Made by a program: the position numbers and the translations under genes. From the NCBI GenBank assembly GCA_037349315.1, contig JBAIAC010000008.1:38228001-38292000 (forward strand): DNA of 64,000 bases, written 5' to 3'. Positions 46,801 to 62,500 of this stretch are shown one piece after another. The stretch comes from Chelydra serpentina (lineage: Eukaryota; Chordata; Testudines; Chelydridae). The notes under the pieces were generated by a model that did no database searches, was not told the DNA's origin, and saw only the letters and a list, made by a program, of their open reading frames with translations. How positions within the stretch are numbered: the first letter of the stretch is position 1; each line of letters opens with the position of its first letter.

Positions 46801-49800
46801 CTCCAAGGCCCCTATCCCTGCTCACTCCATCCCACCTCCCTCTGTCGCTCACTCTCCCCACCCTCACTCACTCATTTTCACCAGGCTGGCTCCGGCTGGG
46901 GGTGCGGGTTCCGGGGTGGGTCCAGAAATGAGGACCCAGGGTGTGGGAGGGGGCTCCGGGCTGGATAGGCAGTGGGTTGGACTGCGAGAGAGGGTTAGGG
47001 CTCCATCTGGGGGTGTGACCTCTAGGGTGGGGCCAGGGATGAGGGGTTTGGGGTGCAGGAGGGGGCTCCGGGCTGGGGGATGGAGCCAAAGGGTTCAAAG
47101 TATGGGAAGGGGCTCTGGGCTGAGCCAGGAGGTTGGGGTGGGGGAGATTAGGGTTCTGTCTGGGGGTTCAGACTCTGGGGTGGGGCTGGGTGTGACGGGT
47201 TGAAATCACAGAAAGCACCTTGGTGCTGCCACCTGGTGTGCCAAGGCTACTTCTGCCCCTGCTTCCCTGCCCTTTCCAGCTTGGGACTCCGGAATCCTGT
47301 CTGTTTTGAGCCAGATCCACTGATCTGCTGCAAACACAGACCCAGGTCCGAACCACGTCCCCTAACAACTGTAAGGCTCCTGGAAGCAGCTCAGGAAGTG
47401 CACTTGCCTTTGACACCCAGGTGCCCAACTTCCAATGAGGTTCAAACCCTTTATAAATCCGTTTTACCCTGTATAAAGCCTACACAGGGTAAACTCATAA
47501 ATAGTTCGCCTTCTATTTCAAAGATAGAAAGATATGCACAACTGTTTGCCCTCCCCAGGTACCAACTCGTACTCCAGGTAACTTAATAAGTAAAAAGTGA
47601 TTTTAATAAGTACAGAAAGTAGGATTTAAGTGATTCCAAGTAGTTACAGACAGAACAAAGTGAATTACTAAGTAAAATAAAATAAAACACGCAAGTCTAT
47701 GTCTAATCAAACTTAACACAGATATAAAAACCTCACCAGCTCCAGATTCTTCCTTTTACAGGCTGTAGAACTCATAGCCTGGGTCCAGCAATCACTCACA
47801 CCCCTATTGTCTTTGTCCTTTGTTCAGTCTTTTTCAGGTATGTCTTTGGGGGTTGGAGAGCCTCTCTCTTTAGCCAGCTGAAGACAACATGGAGAGGTCT
47901 TCCAAGCTTTTTTATAACCTCTCCCCCACTCCCTGTGTAGCATCATCTTACCCTGGAGTTTTGGGATCACGTGGGCAAGTCACATGTCCATGCACCCTAA
48001 CCAGTCCAGCCAGTTGCATTCCTGGCCAGGCCCAGATGTGGATTGGGGTCTGCACCTCCTATTGTCTGTGTAAGGGTTTCTTGATTGGTCTCTTTACATG
48101 CACACACCTTTCTCAAGACATGATCCCATGCTCTTACAAAGGCTATGTACAAAACCAGCAAATATAAAACCAATATTCATAACTCCAACTACAACAATGA
48201 TACATGCATACAAACAGGAGGAATAGATTCAGTAGGTCATAACTTTCACAGAGATATGTTACATGGCACATGTAGCATAAAACATATCCCAGTTACATCA
48301 TGTATACATTTATAAGCCTCTCCCCATAAAGCCTTATAGGGTACACTGTCACACTGGGGATGAGGGGTTTGGGGTGTAGGAGGGTGCTCCGGGCTGGGAC
48401 TGAGGGGTTCAGAGGGCAAGAGGGGGATCAGGGCTGAAGCAGGGCTCCAGCTGGGGGTGTGGGCTCTGGGGTTGGGCTGGGGGGTTTGGGATGTGGGAGG
48501 GGGTTCAGGGCTGGGGCAGAGGGGTTTGGAGTGCAGGAGAGGGTTCTGGGCTGGGGCAGAGGGTTGGGGCATGGGAGGAGGTCAGGGGTGCAGGCTCCAG
48601 GCGGTGCTTACCTCAGGCAGCTCCCGGAAGCAGCAGCATGTTCCCCCTCCGGCTCCTATGTGGATGCACAGCCAGGCAGCTCTGTGCACTGCTCTGTCCT
48701 CAGGCACCACCCCCACAGCTCCCATTGGCCGGGGTTCCCAGACAATGGGAGCTGCGGATCCAGGGCTTGGGGCGGATGCAGCATGTGAAGCCCCCTGGCT
48801 GCCCCTATGTGTAAGAGCCGGAGGGGGGAACATTGCTGGTTCCAGGAGCCATGCAAAGCCACAGCAGGCAGGGAGCCTGCCTTAGCCCCCTGCACCACCA
48901 ACCAAACTTTTAATGGCCCAGTCAGCAGTGCTGACCAGAGCCGCCAGGGTCCCTTTTCAACCAGGCGTTCCAGTCAAAAACCGGACACCTGGTAACCCTA
49001 CCCCATCAACAGACTGGCCAACTACTGTACCATCTTGAGCAACCAGTCTAGCAGAAACTCAGGCCCAACTGACAGAGTTTGTTCTGTTTTTGACAATGGC
49101 ATATTCCTCCCCTAAATTAAATTACGAACAAACCATGCCCAGAAAATAAAGTGGTTGCGGTCTCTTAAAATGAGTGACACATTCTGGATTTATAAAATGC
49201 TCATAACTGAGGAAGGAATCTGCAATTCTCTCAAAAAAACTGCCAGATTCCTCTCTTCTTCATCCTGGCTTAAAATACACAGCAAATCATGAGAAAATGT
49301 TATTGCAAGTTTATGGTGGAATAACTCGGGTATAACAGCCTCCACAGATGTGAAGACACCAGGGAGAAGGCTGGCCAAGTATATTTTTGCAGCCCCCTTG
49401 GCTTATGTTAATGATGTCAGGTCTCAAACCCATGAAAAGGGAAACACTGCCATCAAAACCTCATGAGTTTCACCTAATGGGAATGGAACCATCTCTTCCC
49501 CTCTTTTCAAAGTGGAGAGATTTGTAGCCTCGGGTGTATAGTCAGCCAACAATGCAAAGCCTAAGGATTTGCAGGGAAAGCACAGTATAGCTCCATAAAT
49601 TCCAGACCTTGCCCAGGTATGGCTTTCTTCCCTTCCCTGCTCTTTCAGGCCTTCTTCCTCACTCTTGGCAGCACGGCTCTCTCAAGAGCCATGCAATCAT
49701 TGACTACTTCCCTTGTGACCATTTAATTTATCTCCATTTACCCCCTTCTAAGCAAGGTAGAACTCACAGATGGGGTTAGTGCTTTTGTTGCAACATTGAC

Positions 49801-50497
49801 TTCCATACTCATTTGAATTCAGAAATCCAGCTGGATAGGAGAGAAATATGCCAGCAAGAGTGACTGTTCCCATACTCAACCCACTAAGCCCTAACCATAC
49901 AGATGGGCCTCTGTTGTTTTCTGAGGAGAAGAGAGTGTGATGTGGAACTCTTACTCTCCTTGCACCATTTCCGAGCTTCAGTATAAGTATTATAACTCGA
50001 GAAAATTATGAAGACCTGAGGCATTCCTGGGATGATTTTTACTTTAATTTAAAATGCTTTAGCAGCTTCAAACAGGGATAATCTTGCTACCATATATTAC
50101 TTGCTATCAAAAGAGAATTTCTACTTTTTCCTCAGATCACCACATTGAAATGACAAATGAGGACTAACTTTTGTATAAATTGTACAGTATTGGAACATTA
50201 ATTTGTGAATAGGTTAGCTCTACCAGACTCAGGTAGAGCATTATTAATTGAACATTGATCAGCAGTGAAGAACTGGAGATTACCTCTACTGTCAAATGTG
50301 CAAAGAAAGAACCATGTTGCAGATAAAGTAGAAGATGGTTTCATTTCCACTGCCTGGCTTCTGCCTACCTGTAAAGTTCCATGCACACCTATTGCAGATA
50401 TCCATAATAATAATGAACAACTAACTGCATTTCTATCATATAAATCATTTTGAATTGATCAAATCATTTAAATGTAGATAAAACTGAAATATTTCAT

Positions 50498-50551
<54 letters not shown>

Positions 50552-53500
50552 GAGCAAATTTTGTTTTGATTAGTTGTTTAGAAATGAAATGAAAAATTTA
50601 AATGTGCCATTCTGAAAAATGTCAAACAGGATGATTATTGAATTAATTAATTTGAATAATTGAATTAAATAATTGAATTAATTCGAGATTATTGAAATGC
50701 TTTATTTAATTTGTTTTTCTCTTATAATGAATTTTGTGAAAATCAACACCTTTTTCAAAATGTTTAGATTTTGACAAAATGAATTTTTTTCTTAAAAAAC
50801 ATTTGGATTTTAAAATTTCAACGACCTATGCCCTCATTGTCCATAAGGATGAATCTGGCCCTTTCATTTTTTTCAAAAAATTCTGTTAAGATTTTTTATC
50901 ATGTGTGTGAGAGAGAGACTCACCCACCCACTCAAGATATTTTCAACTGATGCCTTGGTCCTCAACTATTCATTTTGACTATCCCTGATGGGTTGGAAAT
51001 TTCATGCACTGGAAAAAAACCAAAGAGATTCTGAGATGACCACGATAACACTTCCAGCACTGGCATTTGTGTAAACACATTTTTGTATGAGTCATTGTGA
51101 GAATTTAACTTTCCACAAACTTTCTTCCAAACAAACCAATCAAATCACTTGTACAGACATTGGTGGGAAATGAATAAAAAAGATTGCAAATGTTATCAAG
51201 GTCAATATGCAAGTTATGTTCCAAACAAATCTTTGTGAATACCTTTGCTGCTTTCACCCTTCTCTTCAGCACCTTTGTACAGAAGGGGATTCCATCTGGA
51301 AAACAGCTGCTTCTCTGTGGGCTCATTTATCAAGAGGATAATGATGCAAACCTTTCTTATCACCTGTGCAGAGGCAATTTAAGCAAAAAAGAGTAGTCAA
51401 GGGTACTAATTGGCACGACATCCTCAGAGCCCTGACCTTAATCCAATACAGCAAATAAGAACCTTAATTAAGTCAGAGCAAGCTATACACGAACAGTAGC
51501 CAAGCATGGTCAAGTCTGGTTTATAGTAAAACACGGAGCAATATTTTATTAGACACTGCAGAAAAATTCTTTGCTATAAAGTGATTATTGCACCAAAGGG
51601 TTTGGTGAAGAGAAAATGTGACTCTACAATTCCTTAAAAAAACTGGCCTCACCGGTGCCTAATAGAGGGGAATAATCACTTCCCTCGATCTGCTGGCAAT
51701 GCTCCTACTAATACAGCCCAATATGCTGTTAGCCTTCTTGGCTACAAAGGCACACTGTTCACTCATATCCAGCTTCTCGTCCACTATAACCCCCAGGTCC
51801 TTTTCTGCAGAACTGTCACTTAGCCAGTCGGTCTCCAGCCTGTAGAGCTGCCTGGGATTCTTCCGGCCTAAGTGCAGGACTCTGCACTTGTCTTGTTGAA
51901 CCTCATCCGATTTATTTTGGCCCAATCCTCCAATTTGTCTAGGACACTCTGGACCCTATCACTACCCATCAGCATATTTACCTCTCCCCCCAGCTTAGTG
52001 TCATCTGCAAACTTTCTGAGAGTGCAATCCATCCTGTCATCCAGATCATTAATGAAGATGTTGAACAAAACAGGCCCCAGGACTGACCCTGGGGGCACTC
52101 CGCTTGATACCAGCTGCCAACTAGACATTGAGCTGTTGATCACTACCCATTGAGCCCGATGGTCTAGCCAGTTTTCTGGTCACCTTATAGTCCATTCATC
52201 CAATCCATACTTCTATAACTTGATGGAAAGAATACTGTGGGAGATCGTATCAAAAGCTTTGCTAAAGTCAAGGTATATCATGTCCACCAATTTCCCTGTA
52301 TCTACAGAGCCAGTTATCTCATCATAGAAGGCAATCAGGTTGGACAGGTATGACTTGCCCTTGGTAAATCCATGTTGACTGTTCCTGATCACTTCCTCTC
52401 CTCCAAGTGCTTCAAAATGGATTCCTTGAGGACCTGCTCCATGATTTTTCCAGGAACTGAGGTGAGGCTAACCAGTCTGTATTTCCCTGGATTCTCCTTC
52501 TTCCCCTTTTTAAAAGATGGTCACTATATTTGCCTTTTCCCAATTGTTTGGGACCTCCCCTGATCACCCCAAGTTTTCAGAGATAATGGCCAATGGCTCT
52601 GCATTCACATCAGCCAACTCCCTCGGTACCCTCAGATGCATTGCATCTGGCCGTATGGACTTGTGCATGCCCAGCTTTTCTAAATAGTCACCTCCATATT
52701 TGCTATTCTTGCTGCACATTGGGATGGTTTGTTTCTGCACCCTCAAAAAGGCTTCTTTAAAATACAGCCAGCTCTCCTGGACTACATTCCCCCTCATACT
52801 AGCCTCCCAGAGGATCCTGCCCATCAGTTCCCTGAGGGAGTCAAAGTCTGTTTTTCTGAAATCCAAGGTCCATATTCTGCTGCTCTCCTTTCTTCCTTTT
52901 GTCAGAATCCTGAACGTGACCATCTCGTGGTCACTGCTGTCCAGGTTGCCACCCTGGGCTGTCTTGCTCTGAAAGTTGCCTCCCAGTGTTGCACTGGCTG
53001 AGGACAATGAATTGCTGTTTTCACATTGAATCCAAATGTTATTTGTGGGATGATACCCAGTTAGTGTAGTTAATCTCCAGTGATTCACCACATCAGGTCA
53101 TTCGGTCACCAAGCTCTTCCACAATTAGAATCGTAGACTAGAATCATAGGACTGGAAGGGACCTCAAGAGGTCATCTAGTCTGGTCCCCTGCCCTCATGG
53201 CAGGATTAAGCATTATCTATTCTAGAATGTGTGATCAATAGCTCTGACATGAGGTTTTTTAAGCATGAGTTCTGTGTGCACCAGCCCCCTACTGTTTGCA
53301 TTTGTTTGTTTTAAGCTTTCTGTAAGAAAAAGGTAACAGTTAGAAGGGACACAGATCTTTAGATGGTTGCCCAGTCATAATATTTAGCACTTATGTACTA
53401 TGTTAGCTCTTCAAAATCACTGTACAGACATTAAACAAACTTAATCTAAAGCCTTTCATCTTTTGAATGACTAGGAGTTGACAAAACAGAGCTATTTGCT

Positions 53501-56500
53501 GTTGTGTTCTCTGCCTCCCTGAACAAAAAGACTTCACTGAAAATCAGTATCTTAAAAGAACCATTAAGTATCTTTCAAAAGAACAGTCCAACCAAAGCTG
53601 CTGTAGTGACACCCTTGTTACATCAGGTCTGGTGTTTGTTTAAGGCTGGTGTAGAATGAAAGGAGAGTTTCCCGTTTCATTTGCATGTGTAAATGAAACA
53701 GACCTTGCTTATTTTTCCCCCTTAAAGTGCTCAGAGTTTAGGGGAGGAAAGTGAATGAGATTCTGCTTATACCAGGTGTGAAAAAGCAGAAGGGACCAAA
53801 ATCTATTATTGTGCAAAAATCTGTTCTCCCTAAAGTCAATAAGGCTACACAGGTGTAACTATCAGCGGGAATTGGCCTGTGTTCTCATTCCCTTCTCGAA
53901 TACTCATTCCATGCTTACCCAACATTTTCCACTTGGCAAAGAAGTTAGTTTCAGTTGGGACAGAAAAATAAGGACTAACTTCAGGTTTATTTAGCTTTTA
54001 AGTTTTTGGAATGGAACTCAAAAGAAATCAAATGTGAGGTACTTTTATGATGGATTGAACTGCTACAGAACCAGCAAATGGACAGAACCTGCCTTTAGCC
54101 TGTTCAGTCAGTCTTTCTATCATAGCCTGCAAAGAAGTAGATTTAAAATCCTTTGAGGGAGAGGGGAGGGAGAAACCTACAACATTCAGTAGTGTAGCCA
54201 GGGGGGGAGCAGCGGGAGCGGCCACTCCCCCTTGAGCAGAAGCGGCGGAAGCGGCGCCTTTTTTTGGCAGCACTAAAAAAAGGCACCGCTTCTTTTTAGC
54301 ACCACTTCTGGGAGACGTTGCGGGGCCCCGCCCCCTACGCTGGGTGACGTTGCATCTGCGTCGGGGGTGGGGCCCCCCCACGTCACCCAGCGTCCGCCCC
54401 CGACGCCGGGCCCCGCCCCCGACGCCAGGCGTCAGCCCCCACTGGCACCACCGGAAGCTGGCGCCTGTGCAGGGGGAGGCACCTTTTTATAGGGCTGCTC
54501 CCCCTGCGCTCCGGACCTGGCTGCACTACTGACAACATTGTGTGTTGAGCTTCCTCCAGTACTTTTGCAACCCCTTAAAATCACAAAGATGCATTGGCCT
54601 GTGGAACTAGGCTGAGCATAAGGAAAGAACTTGGTTGCCTGTGCATCCCAGTACAGAAAAATACATTGAAGAAAAAAATGTTATTTCTTTTATTTTTAGT
54701 ATAGTTCAATACAGTATTGAACATAGTGCATCATACATCTGAAGCCCCTCGATGGAAGGTACTGTAAAACTTTAAGTATTGGTATCCAAAATGGGATGTT
54801 TTGTTTTGTTTTTCCTACAAATGTGTGGGAATTCGTTCCTTATACATGGGAGGGGCAATAGGTCTGGCTGGAGCTGGATAGAGTGTGTGCAGGTTCTGTG
54901 CAAGCTTCCCACCCTACTAGAGTGACCAGGTGTCCCGATTTTATAGGGACAGTCCCGATTTGTGGATCTTTTTCTTATATAGGATCCTATTACCCCCCAA
55001 CTCCGTCCCAATTTTTCACATTTGCTGTCTGGTCACCCTACACCCTACCGTGCTGGTACTGCCTCTTCCCCCCGCCTCCCACCACCCCCATGCCTTTACC
55101 CCCACAGGCACTCACCAGTTGTCCAGAAATGGGACCCAGCACACATAGAAGATGACGGTGATGGACACTAGGACCCAGGAGCAGTGTCCTGGAGCTGCTT
55201 GCCAGCCTCAGTGGAGGAGAGAGACAGAGGGAGCCTCTTCCCTCCCTGACAGCTAAGCAGAGCTCCGGAGAAATCGGGGGAGTGCTGGGGGGGGAACAGG
55301 ACACAATGCCTGCTCAAACTACACCCACAGCCTACGGCTGGCATGGGTTCCCATGGTAATCGGATTTTTAGTGCCTGGTCACCAGTTTTAACCGGATACC
55401 TGGCAGGGTGTTCCTGCAGCACAGGGAGACACAGACAGAGGGAGCGGAAGCAGCAGGCTGCAGGTTGAGCTCCTTCCAAACCACTGGGGGCTGCTTTGCT
55501 TTTCCTGCTGGCAGGAGTGCTCCAGCAGGGCCGTGTGAACAAGCTCGCTTCCCCTACCCTGCCCCAGCCATGCCCCGTGCCTGACCAGTAGGGCCTAAAA
55601 AATAGGAGGGCCTAAGGCTATAGCCTTATTAGCCTAATGGTTAATCCATTAATCCAATATAATCTGTATTTAAATCTCTAATAGGATCAAACAGCAGAAA
55701 GAGACTATTACAACAGATACTTGATAGCAAACATGCCATTTGTCCCTATTTAATGGGAACAGTTCCTGTATTAAGTAAAAGTCAGATATTTGCTGCATCT
55801 CTCCAAAGAGTTGGGGTGCAGTGATTTTCTTTTCAGGATAAATATTTTTCCTAAGCAGTACAAATTCTTATTGTTCTCAAAATTACTATAAATTGATGAT
55901 AGCCTGGGATACCTTCTCTTTCAAAACCAGTTCTTGTGTTCAGCATGTAGGACTACCTACACTATCAAAACCTCACAAAATCATAAATGGTAGTGCTAGA
56001 ACAAAAACAATTGCTTAGCAAATCTGACCCCCTGCATTTTGCATTATCTTACATCATTAGATGTGCTATCTAATCTCTTCTCAAACATGCCTGATGGTGA
56101 TGGTCCCTTAAGTATCTCCCTGGGTAATTTCTTACACTGCCCAACTGCTCCAACCGTTAAAGACTTTTTCTTAATGTCTAGCTTAAGCTTTTCCTTCCTT
56201 AACTTCAGGCCATTGCTTCTTGCCATACCATCTTCTGAGACTGAGTAATTCCCTTCATTCATTTGTATTGGTACCTTGATGGTATTTATATATCCCCCTG
56301 GAGTCATCTCTTTTCTACACTGTAAAATGTAGTTCTTACTCTTATCCTCAGATCCTTGGACTGGATCATTCTTGTTGATTTTCATTGTGTTTTCTATCAT
56401 TTTCTCTATATCCTTCCCACACTCTGGGACCAGAGCTGAATGCAATTTTCTAAATGCTATGCAGAGTGACACTTTTAACTCCCTTAGTTTCTAATGTGAT

Positions 56501-59500
56501 GACCTTTATTATAGCAAGATACTTTGACTTTTTATTTTTTAAACCACTTGTATCAGACTATGAGCTCATACTTAGTTTATTAATATCAGTTTGTATTCTT
56601 ACTTGTTTTTCTTTGATCTGTCCCTCATATTGTGTATGTGTTTTTAATTTCCTCTCCCTAGGGGTAAGATTTTGTATTTACTTATTTTTTACAATGACTC
56701 TCATCCTACTGTATATGTCTCATTGTTTTACTATATCAACTTTACAGCTTGTATTTGCTTTCCAAGTGGTTTCCGATCCATCCATTTTTGGTGTTGAGAA
56801 TGTGTGTGCGCATCATTTTCTCTGGGTGCTCAGGATTATGGATCACCTTGTTATCCCCTGGTTTAGCGATAGATAGACTTGCTGGTGCTAAACTGGGAGT
56901 CAGCTCCATTTCACTCCAGTCTGTTAGCCACCCAGATAATCCCCCTAGAAACTCTGCCACCCCTTATTTTACCATGCAGGTTAATTCCAAGCCCCCTGAA
57001 GAGTGTTCCCCTGTAGTATACAGCCCCTATCACTGGAAACTCACAGAAATTACCAAGTTTGCTGTCTCCAAAGAGAATGTACATACCAGCCCATTTGGTT
57101 CAGCTCAGGATTCACACTCAGGCCTGGTCTACACTTGGGGGGGGGCGGGGGCAATCGATCTAAGTTACGCAACTTCAGGTATGTGAATAATGTAGCTGAA
57201 GTCAACATACTTAGACCTACTTACCACGGTGTCTTCACTGCGGTAAGTTGACGGCTGACGCTCTCCCGTCAACTCCACCTGTGTCTCTCACCCTGGTGGA
57301 GTGCCGGAATCGATGGGAGAGCGCTCGGCGGTCAATTTACCGCATCTAGACTAGACGCAATAAATCGACACCCACTGGATCAATCACTGCCCGTCAATCC
57401 AGCGGGTAATGTAGACAAGCCCTTAGTATTATAACTAACAGCACTGAGAAGAATTTACAATGAAACCAAGAATAAGTTTATTAATAAAGAACAGCGATTA
57501 AAGGGATACTGAGTAAGGATAGTGAAAACAAAAATGTTTACAAATAAAACAAAAAGATAACATGCTTCTACAAGACTAGAACTTAACTCTAGCAAATTAA
57601 TCTTCTCTGAAGCAGTTTCTCACCTAACACCTTTCGTACTGAGCTTGTTTGTTTTCAGTCATAACCAGGATTCAGATTTTTCATGAACCACGCAACTCCA
57701 CCAAGGGTGTTCCCAGGGGCAGCTCTATGATTTGTGCCGCCCCAAGCATGGCAGTCAGGCAGCCATTGGCAGCGTTTCTGCGGGAGGTCGCCGGTCCTGC
57801 GGATTCGGCAGTGTTCCTGTGGGCACTCCGCCAGTCCCGTGCTGTCAGCGGACCCACTGCCAAATCACCGCCGAATCTGTGGGAATGGCGGACCTCCCGC
57901 AGAAATGCCGCTGAAGGCTGCCTGACTGCCGCCCTCACGGCGACCATCACACCGCCCCCCGTGGCTTGCCGCTCCAGGCACGCACTTTCTACGCTGGTGC
58001 CTGGAGCCGGCCCTTGGTGTTCCTCAGTGAAAAGGATAACAAAATGTCTTTTTGATTCTCTTTATATTTCCCAAAAACTCCATTGTTTTAACCTGAGAGA
58101 TAAGACAAACCCCTGTGGTTTTAGTCTCCAGTGTCTTCCCAGGCTCATTTTGCACCCCATTATCAACATGGCTTTTACTTGCAAATACAGCTTCCATTTT
58201 GTTTGGGATTTTACAAAGTTTCATTTATCTCAGAGATGTAGGCAGACAGGTATATCACCATTCCTTTATCTAAGACAGACTTGTTTATCAACCCTGCCTG
58301 CTTACATGGTTTAAACATATTTTTAGTACATACATACAACTTCTTAATTATCACCTGTTCATACCTCACACAATGCTCATGATGGCTGTATAAAGTAAGT
58401 TTTAATTGGATACCTCACATGGCCTTCTTTACAGATAAATACTGTGGCAGCAATGTGTTAGGTTTAGTGAGTTTGTCAGGCCTGATAGGAGTTGCTGTTA
58501 CAGGATAGTGAACCCTTTGCCAGTTGCACTCAGGGGCCTGTCGGGTCACTGCACCATCTCCTTAAAAAAGAGGATTCTGGGGGAAACAGAGCAGAAGTTA
58601 AGAGTAGAACTGTGCAGTAACCAGAATTTCCATCCCGTGAAAATTTCACATTTCTGGGGGAAAAAACTGAATGGGAACAAAAAGTCGGCAAAACTTTCTA
58701 AGAGATTCATATTTTTTTTTAAATGCCATTTTGGAAGAACTGAAACAGAATTTTTGAAATTAGCCAGACTGAGCTTTTTTAGGCGGCCACCTGCCTGGTT
58801 TCCATCAAAAGTTTAAACGGAACTGACACATTCCTGAGGAACTGTTCAACATTTCAATTTTATCAAATCTTTTCCTATGGAAAACAGTTTGGTTGGAAAT
58901 TTTTCAACCTGCTCTAGTTAAGAATACTTACCAGCTGGTAGAAAGGAAGATACACCAAGCAGCAGCCAGATGCAAAATAACCACCCTAGAGAGGTGCTTG
59001 CTTGTCCCTGCCAAATGTCATAGATTTTTTTAGGATCTTAAAGAACCATATGGACCTTCAATGTTGCTATAAAAAGGCAACCCAGCACTGGGGAAAGTTA
59101 ATAAAGACACAAAAGAAATTGTTCCTGGGGAAGAAGCTGTATCTGAATATTGCGTTACCTTGCCGATATCACAGATGTCATCTGCAAATATGATTACAGT
59201 TTAATTAGCTATAGTGTTGGAGCTCTGTACTGAGGGATTAGGAGTATATTGCTTCCATTCAATTTATCCTATACACTAGCTGAAATAAACAATTTACAGC
59301 AGCTCCCTCAGCTATGTAGTCAAGAGGGAACTGGTTAAATATGAGAGTTTAGCTAACTCAGAAACATGAGGATATCGTATGGATTTGCAACACTAATTGG
59401 AAAACTTTAGGTCCATAAACCAGGTAACAAATTACGTTAATCTCAGTGGTGCAAGTAGGGTGGTACGGTAATATTAAGATATGTATTGCCGGAAAGACAC

Positions 59501-62500
59501 AGGAGCAGAATGCGGGGTCACCAGCAGTTCCTTCCGTGCAGCTGCGTCTCCTGTCCAGGGTCTGTACAGCCTCGCCGGAGGACAAGGCTGGGGGCGGTAC
59601 TGGTACAGCTGCTCTGCCGGAGCTGCCAGCACGGGGCATTGGCTCCTGGGAGTAGAGGCCCCATGTTCTTCTCCTTTCGCTTCTGCGGTTCCGGAGAGCC
59701 CTGCAGTTCAGAAGTCTGTATCCGGTGCAGCAGGAGAACAGAGTCCCCCACTCAGGTAACGTGGGATGGGGAGGGGATGGGAGAGTGTGGGGACCCCGGG
59801 ATGGGGGCAGGAAGGAGTCACATAGGGGATCATGTGGGCAGGTCACGTGCCCCCTTTTTAGCTGATGCTGCCCCACTTCGTGTCCCTCCGATGAGTCGCC
59901 TATGCGCAGCATACCGGTAAGAAATAAATTCTGCTTGCACCACTGGTTAATCTATATGTTTAAATATGTTTATCTATATATACTACAATATAATAAAATA
60001 CTAATAAGTTATCTGGGAGAACAGAACTGAAATTACCCATATATTTTCATGCCATGTCTATTGTTTCAACAATGTACATACTACATGCCACAAAATTTTG
60101 CACTGGGATATGAATAAAGACAGAGGAAACCAGACTTCCAAATGCCATCCACTAATTAACTCACCAGGGAAATTGTTAGCCAGTCTCCATTTGCAACCTA
60201 CACAACCCGCAGCTGGGAAATCTGACAACCAGCTGAAGAATCAAGATAAGGGGTCAAATTCTGTTCTCTGTTACACAAAGGTAAACTCAGAATGACTTCA
60301 GAATTATAGAATAAAAACATCCACACAAAACAAGAGCACATCCTACCATTCTACAAAATGGAAATTACTCAGTGTATGAATTATCCTTATTAAATAGATA
60401 CATACTTTACAAATTTTCCCGGGAAATATAATGAAAACCTTGACCATTTTAATAACTTCAGGGTCTGATCCAAAGCCCTTTGAATTTGATGAGAAAACTC
60501 CCATTGGAAGCCAAATTAGATTCACTGCCTTTTAGTATGTATTTTAAAAGTTACTTGTTAATTCTGTTCAAATGTTTCTCTCAATATTTCACTGACTGTT
60601 ATCTGGCTATACAGACTGTACCTCTGGAATTATTATGAAAGCTGAAGCAGGAACAAGTATATTTGCTACATGAAAGCAAACATACTTGGGAGGGTGGGAG
60701 CAGCTGCATGCCAGGCACTAGATCAGTTCCAGCAATGTCGCTGTTAGCTCTGCTCTCAGTTGAAGTTCCTTTATATGTTCATTCATTTTTTGGCTTCACT
60801 TCAAACAAAGAAATTGATTTGCAACTCATCTCTCTGATATAATAAATCTCATTCTCTGTGTATGTATATATATCTTTTTTTCTCTTATCATTTTTCTAGT
60901 TACTCAGCCCAAGACAATATTTTTAAATAAATTGATTAAAAACAACCAGCCCAACAAGCAAAATCCACCACCTTTCATGTGTAGTCATGTGTAGGATCTA
61001 TTTTACTCTGAGGGTGATCTACACTATTGCTTGCAACTCTTTACAAAGTGCAAATATCTGTCTCCGAAAGAGTGTGTTGTGTGTTACAAGCATCAAGTTC
61101 ATGCATTTGAAACACAGAATATTAAGAAAGGGAGACAAGAATAGGGATCAGTGATTCATTTTTCCTTTTAAAGTTTATCAGCCATCAATCAAGTTAAATC
61201 AACCAGCACTACTTTTAGTTCCAAAAATTACTAATAAATATTAACTATAACCAAACATATTTTGTATAAGGGAATACGCAATGGGGTTAATTATGAGGAA
61301 AGACTTTGACAGTTGTTGGATAAACATGACACTTCACTCAACCTTTTTATATACCCTCCATACACAGAGGCACATAAGAGATTCTGCTACTCTGACCTGC
61401 GGACCCTACTGCAGCTGAAAAGTCATCAGTTTGAGTCTTAATGCCATAATCACAGCAATTAGTGAACAGCTTCTGGATCTCAACATATTAGACGAGGGTG
61501 TGAGTCTCTGTAGACACAGTGAGAGGGAAAAAAATTGCAAAAATCTAAAGCAATCCTGCAGTGCTGATTCTACACACGTAGATGGATCAGCATCTGCAAA
61601 TTACTCTGTTTCATAATTTGTAGCACAATCAATTAACTCTTGATGCCAAATGCAAGACACTGCAAACTAAAATAATGGAGCGAGAGAGACTTAAACTAAA
61701 TAGAGTTGTTATTTTTTATAATCAGATAAAAAAATAACACTTTGGGGACTACACCCTCTGGGAAATATAAAGGACTTTTTCCTTGTTATTTACTTGAATG
61801 ACAAGACATATAGCAAGCATCCATCAAGCTATTCAGTGTGATTTATGTTGCAATCAAGGGGTTAAGTACAATCATGAATTATTTTTGTCCCTTAAACGGC
61901 ACTATTTCAATTTACTTTTAGTTTGTATAAAAGCCCAGGTGCACAATGGAATGCAGCATTTAAAACAGGGGCAGAAGGACTCCCTCATTACCAGTGTAAG
62001 GTACCTACAGCTTATACTGTCCTGTACTGTATTGCTGCCACTTAGGATGATAGGACAGTGCTATTCCAGCATGTTATATCAAGCAAATGATCCCTTATAG
62101 GAGCAAACATATGTATTATAAATAAGATTTTTTCACGGTTATTTTTAGTAAAAGTCACAAACAGGTGACGGCAATGAACAAAAATTCACAGAGCTTTACT
62201 ACAAATAACTGGGGGCAGGGCTAGGTAGAGGGGAGGAATGGAGTCCCATGGGGGTGGGACTGGCAGGCCGAGCCCCGACTCCAGTGGCCACAGTAAGGGG
62301 TGCAGCCACGGGGGGCACACAGCCCCTGCTCCAGAGCTGGCCCAGCTGCGAGACAGGGATGCGGGGCCCCCGCTTGCACCCGCCTTGCAGATTCCCAGGG
62401 CTATGTGACCCTCCCCCCAATGCAGCCCCTGCTAAGCCCCGGCCGCAGCGGGGGGAGGGTCACATGGCCCTGGGAAGCTGCAAGGCGGGTGCATGGCCCC